Shown here: in pieces, positions 1 through 9,098 of the stretch
Numbering within the stretch: the first letter of the stretch is position 1
Layout: each line of letters starts with the position of its first letter
NCBI GenBank assembly: GCA_037355855.1
Contig: CM074758.1
Coordinates: forward strand, 3,197,001 to 3,261,000
Reading direction: 5' to 3'
DNA length: 64,000 nucleotides
Source: Pseudo-nitzschia pungens
Taxonomy: Eukaryota > Bacillariophyta > Bacillariophyceae > Bacillariales > Bacillariaceae
Program-made: the position numbers and the translations under genes
The notes under the pieces: generated by a model
The model's input: only the letters and a program-made list of their open reading frames with translations
The model's database searches: none
What the model was told of the DNA's origin: nothing

Positions 1-681
1 AGAAGAATCCGAAACAGCTGTGTCGGAGTAGAGCGTTGACGTCGACGTCGTCACTATTTGGCGGCGACTGTTGCTGAGGGGCACAAAGGCATCGGTAATT
101 GTGCTGAATAACGCAATTGCTTGGAAGAAGGTTACCGATAATCTCATCGTGAATTATTATAGCTTGTGTGTTGTGGCGTTTGATATTGTTGTTGTTACCG
201 TATTGCAGTGTCGCAATTTTGTACTGAAAAGATTGAATTGATTGAGTGTTTTTCAACTTTCAACAAATTATTTTTTTTTTGTGGGAACTTTGAAGGGATT
301 GAGAGACCATGCGATCCATCCCTCTCTAGATCCCCGTGTCAGCGAAAATGAAGGAGGAATGTGTGTGTCGACCGCTTGTCAACGGTCCGTCAATCAAAAT
401 TAGTCTACGGAGTCGAGTTTAATACTACGTGTACGAACTCGAACTCTTTGTAGTTCTTTTCCATGCATGTTTCAAAATGTTCGTCGTTCGTCGTTCTTTC
501 CTCATTATGAGAATACGGTAAGGTTTAGCAGAAGATGTTCTAGAACCAATGGGCAGTCACTAGCTGCTAATGACTTGTTTGATTGGTGAAAAAGGGGAAA
601 AGTGGTTCGTACTGTATGATCCTACGATACCGGTACCCGTACGAGTATGTGCTTGAACTTGTAGTTTCACTTTTACTTTAC
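1..681. other. Unassigned spacer
   Basis: No convincing open reading frame or RNA gene is visible on either strand. The stretch is AT-rich with short homopolymer runs and GTAC/TACG-type words, like the other host spacers in this window. Confidence 0.5.
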
Positions 682-922
682 GTAAGATTACTACGGATCG
701 CCTAACAATTTTGAAATAAAAGTTTTTTTACCGGACGTGTACCAAAAAAACTAACCAATCAAGAGATCACTGAAAACCCTCAGACCGTCATCATTTCCAT
801 GTATTGACAGACTCAGAGGGGGGTCTGAGGGTTTTCAGTGATCTCTTTATTGGTTTTTTTTTTGGTACACGTCCGGTAAAAAAACTTGTATTTCAATTGT
901 TAGGCGATCCGTAGTAACTTAC
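682..922. repeat. Foldback (hairpin) element, MITE-like
   Basis: The left arm at 682-786 is the near-perfect reverse complement of the right arm at 822-922, with only a 35-bp loop between them. Matching landmarks are ACCGGACGTGTACC (left) with GGTACACGTCCGGT (right), and CTACGGATCGCCTAACAATT with its complement. There is no coding capacity. A miniature inverted-repeat element or a palindromic duplication are the likely explanations. The outer boundary is set only by where complementarity stops, and no target-site duplication was identified. Confidence 0.75.
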
Positions 923-1047
923 TGGTAACCTTAAAAAATCTTACTCGTACCTTGTAATTCGATTCGGTTTGGTTCCATCGTCAATGAGAACCCACTCCCT
1001 TCATGGTGTGGGCGAACACTTGTGTCAGTACATTTTACCGATACGGT

Positions 1048-2546
1048 GATGGTAACTACACAGAATGCAACTAAAAAGAATGAGTACCAGAAAACATGTA
1101 GAATTTCTACGTGGGCTCATTTGGCGCGCAAAACTCATTTGGTTACAAAAAGAATGAGTACCAGGGAAACACGTACAATCCTACATGGCAGTGTGAGCGA
1201 TGCTTAAGACCAAGACCGGTAGAACGCATCACAAAAATATTTGCAAGTCGAAAACTAAAAACACCGTGTAAAATCACGTGATAAAATTTGACATAGATTT
1301 TTTCTTTAGATGTTATCTGATTTTACTTGACATCTCTTCGGCCATTCTGAAGGAGAGCAGATCCGCAGACCAACAAGGGTAACAACAATAAACCTGAACT
1401 AAAAACATGCCTTAGCAGCAACAACAGGGGTACTTTGCCTAGCCAACAAAACAAACAGCAATACTAGTACTAGTAGTACTAGTAGTAGTGAAACAGGGGG
1501 GTGTTGGTGCAAGGCTGCCAGGATACTACTACTGGTACTACCTAGAGTACTGTCCTGATAGGCACAAGCATGTATTTCCAGATGTGATTGTTTGTTTGAT
1601 ATACCAGAGCTCACACTTGTTTAGATGATCTCATGGAACTAGTAGTATTGTACAAATACATGAAATGATGCTAGTAATATTAGTAGTAGTAGTAGTACTA
1701 AGATGCATACCACCATTGGTATCACCATGCCCATGCTGGAGTGCTATGCTACAAGGGAACAAGATGCTGTCACAAATACAGAGCTGAGCTGAGCTGAGCT
1801 GAGCTAACTCCTTTAAATTTAAGTACTAAATCATGCCCCCACCACTATTGACTAATACTACTATTGTACCTCTAGGGGAGTGTCTTGTAGTATCTGAGCA
1901 TGTACAATAGCGCTTGAACAGTATCCCCCTGTAGACTCACTGTTTGCCAGCAGTCCGTGGGCTGCTGTTATTGCTGTTTCTGTTGTCTTATTCATATCTC
2001 TGGCTGATGATCAAATATCAAACTAGTAGTAGTAGTAGTAGTATCCAGTACTATTACTAGTACTACTATTACTAGTACTACTATTACTAGTATTACTACC
2101 ACTACCACTACCACCACCAATACTACTAATAGAAGTAGTACTACTAATAGTAGCAGTAGCCTTGGCATGGTGTTTTGGTGTTTTGGTGCTCTGTGTTTTT
2201 TTTTCGTGAAATAGTGAGCAAACAGTGGATTACAGGGGATTTTGTGAAGCTTTCGGAGAGGCGACTGACAGAATTTTCCTTAGACATGAGTCCTGTCTTT
2301 AAAATAATAATGAATCCTGTCTTTAAAATAATGCAACGAAGGTTGCGCGCCTCCGTGTTAATATACGGAGAAAAAAACTACTGTTCCTGCAATCTTAAGG
2401 GGGTCTAGAGAGCAACCGGTACTGTACTCTCAGGCATTAAAAACGGTCCCGTCCGTCAAAAAATGAGGCGTACTTAGGAACGTACCTATGTGTAGGTACT
2501 AAGTAGTAGGAGTTGCACGGGCGCATAGCGCGCGCAACTACGGTTG
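1048..2546. repeat. U repeat, copy 1 (complete)
   Basis: This is a 1499-bp non-coding repeat. It begins GATGGTAACTACACAG and ends CGCAACTACGGTTG. The centre is rich in TAG/TAC/ACT triplet microsatellites (about 1465-1510, 1675-1705 and 2020-2160) and contains a GAGCT pentamer run near 1782-1805. Short reading frames inside it (71 and 77 codons) recur in every copy only because the DNA is duplicated; they have no recognisable domain. The ends are neither inverted repeats nor LTR-like. It is probably a non-autonomous element of unknown class. Confidence 0.7.
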
Positions 2547-2563
2547 CATTTTACCGATACGGT

Positions 2564-2888
2564 GATGGTAACTACACAGAATGCAACTAAAAAGAATGAG
2601 TACCAGAAAACATGTAGAATTTCTACGTGGGCTCATTTGGCGCGCAAAACTCATTTGGTTACAAAAAGAATGAGTACCAGGGAAACACGTACAATCCTAC
2701 ATGGCAGTGTGAGCGATGCTTAAGACCAAGACCGGTAGAACGCATCACAAAAATATTTGCAAGTCGAAAACTAAAAACACCGTGTAAAATCACGTGATAA
2801 AATTTGACATAGATTTTTTCTTTAGATGTTATCTGATTTTACTTGACATCTCTTCGGCCATTCTGAAGGAGAGCAGATCCGCAGACCA
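2564..2888. repeat. U repeat, copy 2, left part
   Basis: This is identical by eye to the first 325 bp of copy 1 and ends at the retrotransposon insertion point. The last 16 bp (2873-2888, GCAGATCCGCAGACCA) form the left copy of the retrotransposon target-site duplication. The element continues at 13637. Confidence 0.85.
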
Positions 2889-3185
2889 TTAATTAATATA
2901 CGTATTTAAATAACTTTAATCACCAAAGGTGAAACTAAATTACTCAGTCTGTAACCAGACTTTAACGTCGCCTCCATCATAGAGTCAGGACCCCAAGTGG
3001 CAGAACGACAAATTTTCAAACAAACCTTGAACATCAAGCAGGGGAAGGACAAACAAGTCCCACAAAAGAGGGACTTGAGAGAAAGTGAAATGGGAATGAA
3101 GATATTGGGATAAGATCCAGTATCAAAAGGGATGGGACAGGATAAGAAGCAGGAACAGAAGACAAAACCAAGGTACAAAGTGTAA

Positions 3186-6100
3186 TCAACCCTGAGGTCC
3201 AGTAAGCCAGGCTCTGAGAAGAGCAGCTTCTTGTTGGTATGGCTGCACTGGTGGGACAGGCGCTGCATACTGCTTCCTTGCAAGGTGGATGGTTGCAAGC
3301 CACTGCCGCTTGGCAGTCAGGGTGTAACCTTGTAGGACGTGGAAAGGGGTTTGTAACAGGGAGTGGGACTGGGGAAGTGCACCAGCTGCACCAATTGCCA
3401 ATTCTGAAGTGATGGAAGCATCAAGAGATTGGTGTTGTTCAGCATCCAGGGTACCCCCAGGACCATGGAGTCGTTCATTCCTATAAGTCCAAAGATCCCA
3501 GGAGGTAAGAAAGAACTGATGGATGATAGCTGTAGCCCAACGTTTGGGAGAGCGCTTGCTTCCAATGTGGGAGTAGTAATCAGCCTGGATTTGATACCAG
3601 CGAGGAGACCACCTACCAAGAAGCCAGTTGTGCCAGCCAATAGTCCTCTGTGCCCTGACAGCTGACGCAATTGCAAGTGAGTAGGATGATGGATAAATGG
3701 TCTGGCCCTTCCGAACTCTGGTGAGAAGATCCACAATGGCAACAACCAATGATGGATCAGTTTGTTCAACTTCAAGCCTCTTCTGCAGTGGTCCCTTGAA
3801 AGCTGACACACTGTGCTGTACTGCCCCAGTGTCCTTGCAGGAGAGCACATGAGAGACCTTCTCGTTGTCTGCATCACACAATGGGCACCGGGAGTGATCC
3901 TGATACTGGTAGTGAAGTAGTTGGTTGCCAACACCAATGCATCCAGAAGCAAATTTGACAAACCACCGTTGCATGCCAGGAGGTAATCGCTTGAAGGCAG
4001 ACAGATGGGCACACCAATGGATGGAACTCAAAACAGGTTGTGGAATGGGAATATCATGGTGGGTCTGCCAGTATTTAAGAAGAGGAGGACCAGAAATGGC
4101 AACATGCAGAGCATTCTGATCAAACCTTGAACACTTGCATCCATTGAGAGAAAATGCCCAAGGCTCAAACACAAGTCTGGGATAGTGATGGGCCGAAGCT
4201 CTATGAACAGAGAGAAAGGCCTTTGCCATGCTGTCAACCTGATGATTGCGAAGGGCCCACCAATCAAGAAAGATTCCAGCTTGATGGCCCTGAACCCACC
4301 GAAAGTGCACAGAGATTGGCAGGGCAGAAATCATGTTTCTGATGACATAAACATAGTCAAAAGACTTCTGGGAAATAACCAAAGGCCAAGATCCCTGAGC
4401 CTGTTTGAGAGCTGTGTCACCATCCAGAGCAATAGTGATAGAGCCAGAAGCAATATCAAAAAGATTCACCAGAGCAGTGCAACAGGTGAGAACTCCAATG
4501 ATACCCGCCAGTTCACTCCTGTAGGATGACTGATCCTCAGGGGATCCACTGACAAAATTACAGCCAGTGAGGAACAATGAAGCAGTCTTGGTGGAGGTAT
4601 TGGGTGACAAAATGAATGCAGAAGTTCCTCTGAGAAGGTCCGGATCAAAAGACCCATCACAGACAGCACTGGCAATACCACTCTGGATAGCATCAACAAG
4701 GTGTTGACAGCCAGCCTGTGGTAGAGAATATTTGTGGAGAAGTACCCTTGGAGACGCACAGAGTGCATCAAAGGCATCTACTGGGGAGTCTGGAAGAGAA
4801 TCATATGGATTGTACTCCAGAGGATCCATGTCAGGAGGTTCGGAAACAAAGGCTGAGGACCCAACCACTCGAACAACTTGGCCACAGATAACAGGGCAGA
4901 CAAGCACATCAGCGCAGGCAGGTTTGTCAGAAAGGATTTCAGCAGTGACCCTGTATCTGCCCCTGCCCTGGGAGGTGCTCACAGTCCAGCCAGTAGAAGT
5001 TTTGAAGAATATTCTGTTGGTGGATGGAGACAAAAACCAAGGCCAAAGAGAAGCTGTCTGGGGAGAGAGCCAAGGCCCAAGATGAAAAGAAGGAGCCAGT
5101 GCCCTGGCTGCAGGGGGTGGACAAGGGGGAAGAAAACAGGTCTGAAGTGCCTTAGTCCAAAAGCGCTTTGCTGCTGGAGGCCAAGATGGAGGACATCTCG
5201 GCCAGTCAAGATGATCCCTCAAGTGATTGGAGGATGTCAGCTGGAAAGCCATGGGAGAGAGTCTCTTTCCATCTGGAGTACAAATGTCAGCAAGGGAGAT
5301 AGCCTTGAGTGACATGCGCATGTGATTCAAGAGGGACAAGTCAGCACCTCTGAAGCCAGAGTTGACAAAGGCGTGCATGAGATAGCAGTCATTGGAACGT
5401 AACAGGGGAAGATCTGGGAAGTCTTCAAACAAGCTCACAGGGTGAACAGAGAAAAACTTCCACACATGTTTGTACCAGCAAGGAGTGACGTAGGAAGCAA
5501 AAGGATGATATGGTGTGACACCAAGATGGAGAGGAATGCCAAGTTCGAGCCGTAGAGACTCAGCAGTTAGCCTGAGAATCCTACCAGTTTGGGAGGACCT
5601 GACAGATTCCTGAAAGAGGGTGGCAATATGACTGAACTCTTGGAGGAGGTATGGATGGATGAATCCAAAGCCTTGATAGAGGGAAGGACCATAGAACACA
5701 TGTCTGGGAAATGTCCGTGACATCCCTGCTTTATTCAGCACAGGAACAAGAGCTGGGTGAATTATCTTAGTCCAAGTGGCCTCATCAAGTTGCGTGACAG
5801 GCATGGGGTATTCAACAGACTTCATGAAAGAATACTTGAAGGTGTAGAGGGATGCGCGCTTCTCACACTTGGAAGCCCTGAGTTGAGAGCCAAAAGACTG
5901 AGACTGTGACTTTAAGTGAGCAATCTGTGCTTCCTCATTGCCATCCATGGAGATAAAAACCCCAAGCGTCTTGTCAGCATGGTCAACTTCAAAACGATCC
6001 AGGGTAGCGCGATTGCCATTTTTGTCAGCAACTGAGAAGTCACCGGGCATGTCAGCAATGGAGCGATAGTCCCAACCGGATCCATTCCATTTGAAATCAA

Positions 6101-9098
6101 TCAAATAACAGAAAGATTTGGCAGGTTCAATCGCACCACCAGTGGCAATAATCCCACCAGCCCATCGGTCAAGAGCTTCCTGAAAGTCAACAGCTAATTC
6201 TTCACCAGATGTTGAGGAATCAGAGCCAGCACAAAACAAATCTGTGTCATCCACAAAGGCAAAACCCACAAGAGAAACCAGTTGCAGTGACAAAGAAGTG
6301 ATAAGATGGACACCATGCCCAGCCTGTTGCATCATTCGGAAGACAATGGTTGACACCAAAGCCCAAAGAGTTGGACCAATACCATTGCCTTGGCCACAAC
6401 CACTGAGAGGAACAGGTTCATCACCATACACAGGACCTGACCGACCAAAACCAGTTTTGATGTGGTGCTTAGCATGTTGCAGAGTAGACAGAAGAACTTC
6501 ACACACATGTGCAGGAACACCAAAGCTCTGGAGAGTGAGACCTGCAATGGGATGAGAGATTCTATCATAACAGCCCTTGGCATCATTCATAGCAACAGCA
6601 CCGGATCTTCGCTTCTGCCTCAACACATCACAGATGAGCTTCTTGTTCAAGCAGGTGTTGATGGCCTTGTGGTGTTTCCTGCTTCCATGTTGATCAACCG
6701 CCACTGCATTGGCACGTTCAGCATGGGCAAGAATGCGTCTGCCAATCATCTTGTTGTTGATTTGGAACTCAGGAGACATCAACTGGATGAGTCTCATCTT
6801 ATCCACTCTATATTCACCAGGTTTCTTGAATATCTCAACATCCGTGATGACCTGCCAGGCAGAAGGAGAGAAGCCAACAATCAATGGGACTGATCTCAGT
6901 AGAGTGTCAAACTTGTTCAACTGGGGATCCAGGGCAAAAGCCTTGTGGTGGGCAAAACTCAAACATGAAGGTTCACTTGCTGTGCGTTCCCTCTGGTGTT
7001 TCCAGGCAGCAGCATTGTCAGCTGGACACACTGAATAGTCAAAGGGAGGCAAACTCAGAATAGAGGCAGGGACTTTGAGACAAGAAAGAAATTCAGACAG
7101 GTATTTGTCAGTGGCAGGAGGAGGATTATATGTGCCATCAAGAACTTGAGCAGAAGCATGGGCTGTGCCGAGGTAGCCAAAATCTTGAATGAAGGAGGGA
7201 GTCATGGAAGGAGTGCCAAGACACTGCTGTTGACGCCGGACATTGGATTCAGCCATAGCTGGAACCATAGTGGACTGGGACTCCAAGACCTGTTCAACAC
7301 CATCAGGGCCAACTGCAATAGCTCGCAAGACAGCTGACTTGTTGACACGTCCCCGAATAGACCTAGCAGCAAGGCCAAGCTCTCTTTGAAGACGTTCCCT
7401 GCGCATCCGGGCACGAATCTGGGAAGCATTCTGGTTGTGAGGTTTGCCTTCAGCAAGAAGTGCATCCACCAGGCCTTGATTGAAGGAGTCTCTCCAAGAG
7501 GGGGCCAATTTTTTCACTGCCCGGTATTGCCTGTAAGCTTGTTTCAGGTGGAGGACAGCACTGGAAAGATCACAGTGTTCTCCTTTGTAGAGAGAAAGCT
7601 TGCATGCCAGCCTTTTCAAAACAGTATGACTGGTGGACACACCCTGTCTCAGCTTAACAACACGCCGCCAAAAGTCAATTGTATCACGATAGACTTGCAG
7701 CTTCGGGGACCATGGAACCAGACCAGCTCTTGTGTGGCAAAGGTTTTGTTCAACAGAGAGCCTAAGAGAGGTGGAGGTTTCATGGAGGACTTCATATGTG
7801 GTGATGAGAGCAGTGCGCACAGAAATATCCCCAGACTGAAACTGAGCCAGGAGGTGTTCCAGCTTAGCTTGGAGAGAAAACACTCCAGCCTTGAGAAAGC
7901 TGTGCCTGACACGCTTGAAATACCGTTGGCGCAGAAGAGGGTGGGAGGACTGGAGTTTGGAATGAGAGAAGCTCACGGTTGGTGGCAGGTGTTTGCCCAT
8001 GAGGCTGCAATTACAGACTTCAATCCAAAGCATTCTGTGGTCCGAGTCCATACCATAGGCGCCACCAAAGGGACAATACCCAGCCCTGAGAACATCAACA
8101 TTCTCAGAGACCCAAATGGCATCAATTGGTGTTCTGGTAGTGTTGCGGTTGTGAGTGGCAGGAGGAGAAGACTGACTATGAAGGGTAAGAATGGCATCTC
8201 GGAAACCAAGAGCCTTGAGCTCAAAAGACAAGCCATCAGTCCGAACATCAGCATTTTGATCAATCCCAAGAATGACCTGGTCACCTGCACCCAGACAGAC
8301 CTGAAGGGCAGCAGTCAAATCCCTGTGAAAGAGAATACGTGGGTTGGGACTGAAAAGATTTTCAGCTGCTTGAAAGTATCGGTACTGTTGATTCCAGACG
8401 GAACCAAGGTCCCTGTCATTTTCAACAGGGCAGTAAGCAGAAAACATAGTGACAGTGTAACCATCCCTGCCCTGAAACTTGACAAAGGACCATCTCCCAA
8501 GACCAGAAGGATCAGCCCCATGGGCAATCTTGTGGGAACTGAACAGTTGATCAATGGAAAACCCTGTACCACCAGGCTGAAGCCATGAACAGTCGGAAGC
8601 TTCATGCTTGTTGTTGGCAAGGTAGGAAAAACTTGAGGGACTGATATTCTTCATGCGCCGATTGAAAAGATCACATGGCAGGAGTTTGGATTCATTCAAA
8701 CAATGTTCAGCAAAAAGAGCCACACTGGCATTGCTCTTGACAAATTGACGGGAGTTGTGCTTGGACATGGACATAAAGGAAGCTCTGCGCTGTGGTCCAA
8801 TGTTTTGGAAAGTGATGATGGTGGAGTTAGAGGATGGAGCTTGAGGGAAGGAGTGACCAAAACTGTCAGAATCCTTAGCAGCAAGAGAGTCTCCATGAAG
8901 AGTTAATTGGACAAACTGAGAGACAGGGGAAGAGGCGGAGGAGGAAAAGGGAGAAACAGTAGAAGCATTGATAGGATTTGGAGTGGAAGGCATCCCATCA
9001 AACCTCATACCAGAAGAGCTAACCATGATCAGAAGGAAACCCAGTCTGTCGCAGGGATGGAAGAGTTGCCGGAGCTGATTTGGTGGAAACATTGGCAT
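3186..9098 (-). CDS. LINE ORF2 polyprotein: APE endonuclease, reverse transcriptase, RNase H
   Basis: The protein is 1970 aa. Residues about 94-360 look like an apurinic-type endonuclease, with Glu near 131 (AEHCLNESKLL), a GIDQNAD segment near 278-284 and the terminal catalytic motif SDHRML near 352-357. Residues about 750-1100 form the reverse transcriptase: palm motif A near AMNDAKGCYDR, the GCGQGNGIGPTLWA segment, and the active site FVDDTDLF near 947. Residues about 1475-1620 resemble RNase H (CDGSFDP, YRSELAG, ALDGD, WVQGHQ). A Cys/His cluster (CPLCDAD...HVLSC) near 1737 is a typical LINE C-terminal zinc knuckle. The enzyme would nick chromosomal DNA and copy the element RNA in place. 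The first ATG (9098) lies 80 nt inside ORF1 in another frame; the Met at about 9026 is also possible. Reinitiation or coupled translation is therefore likely. Confidence 0.92.
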   Translation of the reverse strand: MPMFPPNQLRQLFHPCDRLGFLLIMVSSSGMRFDGMPSTPNPINASTVSPFSSSASSPVSQFVQLTLHGDSLAAKDSDSFGHSFPQAPSSNSTIITFQNIGPQRRASFMSMSKHNSRQFVKSNASVALFAEHCLNESKLLPCDLFNRRMKNISPSSFSYLANNKHEASDCSWLQPGGTGFSIDQLFSSHKIAHGADPSGLGRWSFVKFQGRDGYTVTMFSAYCPVENDRDLGSVWNQQYRYFQAAENLFSPNPRILFHRDLTAALQVCLGAGDQVILGIDQNADVRTDGLSFELKALGFRDAILTLHSQSSPPATHNRNTTRTPIDAIWVSENVDVLRAGYCPFGGAYGMDSDHRMLWIEVCNCSLMGKHLPPTVSFSHSKLQSSHPLLRQRYFKRVRHSFLKAGVFSLQAKLEHLLAQFQSGDISVRTALITTYEVLHETSTSLRLSVEQNLCHTRAGLVPWSPKLQVYRDTIDFWRRVVKLRQGVSTSHTVLKRLACKLSLYKGEHCDLSSAVLHLKQAYRQYRAVKKLAPSWRDSFNQGLVDALLAEGKPHNQNASQIRARMRRERLQRELGLAARSIRGRVNKSAVLRAIAVGPDGVEQVLESQSTMVPAMAESNVRRQQQCLGTPSMTPSFIQDFGYLGTAHASAQVLDGTYNPPPATDKYLSEFLSCLKVPASILSLPPFDYSVCPADNAAAWKHQRERTASEPSCLSFAHHKAFALDPQLNKFDTLLRSVPLIVGFSPSAWQVITDVEIFKKPGEYRVDKMRLIQLMSPEFQINNKMIGRRILAHAERANAVAVDQHGSRKHHKAINTCLNKKLICDVLRQKRRSGAVAMNDAKGCYDRISHPIAGLTLQSFGVPAHVCEVLLSTLQHAKHHIKTGFGRSGPVYGDEPVPLSGCGQGNGIGPTLWALVSTIVFRMMQQAGHGVHLITSLSLQLVSLVGFAFVDDTDLFCAGSDSSTSGEELAVDFQEALDRWAGGIIATGGAIEPAKSFCYLIDFKWNGSGWDYRSIADMPGDFSVADKNGNRATLDRFEVDHADKTLGVFISMDGNEEAQIAHLKSQSQSFGSQLRASKCEKRASLYTFKYSFMKSVEYPMPVTQLDEATWTKIIHPALVPVLNKAGMSRTFPRHVFYGPSLYQGFGFIHPYLLQEFSHIATLFQESVRSSQTGRILRLTAESLRLELGIPLHLGVTPYHPFASYVTPCWYKHVWKFFSVHPVSLFEDFPDLPLLRSNDCYLMHAFVNSGFRGADLSLLNHMRMSLKAISLADICTPDGKRLSPMAFQLTSSNHLRDHLDWPRCPPSWPPAAKRFWTKALQTCFLPPCPPPAARALAPSFHLGPWLSPQTASLWPWFLSPSTNRIFFKTSTGWTVSTSQGRGRYRVTAEILSDKPACADVLVCPVICGQVVRVVGSSAFVSEPPDMDPLEYNPYDSLPDSPVDAFDALCASPRVLLHKYSLPQAGCQHLVDAIQSGIASAVCDGSFDPDLLRGTSAFILSPNTSTKTASLFLTGCNFVSGSPEDQSSYRSELAGIIGVLTCCTALVNLFDIASGSITIALDGDTALKQAQGSWPLVISQKSFDYVYVIRNMISALPISVHFRWVQGHQAGIFLDWWALRNHQVDSMAKAFLSVHRASAHHYPRLVFEPWAFSLNGCKCSRFDQNALHVAISGPPLLKYWQTHHDIPIPQPVLSSIHWCAHLSAFKRLPPGMQRWFVKFASGCIGVGNQLLHYQYQDHSRCPLCDADNEKVSHVLSCKDTGAVQHSVSAFKGPLQKRLEVEQTDPSLVVAIVDLLTRVRKGQTIYPSSYSLAIASAVRAQRTIGWHNWLLGRWSPRWYQIQADYYSHIGSKRSPKRWATAIIHQFFLTSWDLWTYRNERLHGPGGTLDAEQHQSLDASITSELAIGAAGALPQSHSLLQTPFHVLQGYTLTAKRQWLATIHLARKQYAAPVPPVQPYQQEAALLRAWLTGPQG

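Noticed and set aside
1399..1614. 71-codon and 77-codon frames repeated in every U copy
   Set aside because: They recur only because the DNA is tandemly duplicated. The sequences are microsatellite-derived (LLLVLLVLVLL) with no conserved domain.
1031..2888. LTR retrotransposon or TRIM with 340-bp LTRs
   Set aside because: The 340-bp sequence does occur on both sides of an internal region, but this follows from the 1516-bp tandem period. There are no TG...CA ends, primer-binding site or polypurine tract.
7386..8588. 400-codon plus-strand frame
   Set aside because: It lies antisense to LINE ORF2 inside the endonuclease region and has no domain; it is a shadow of the coding strand.
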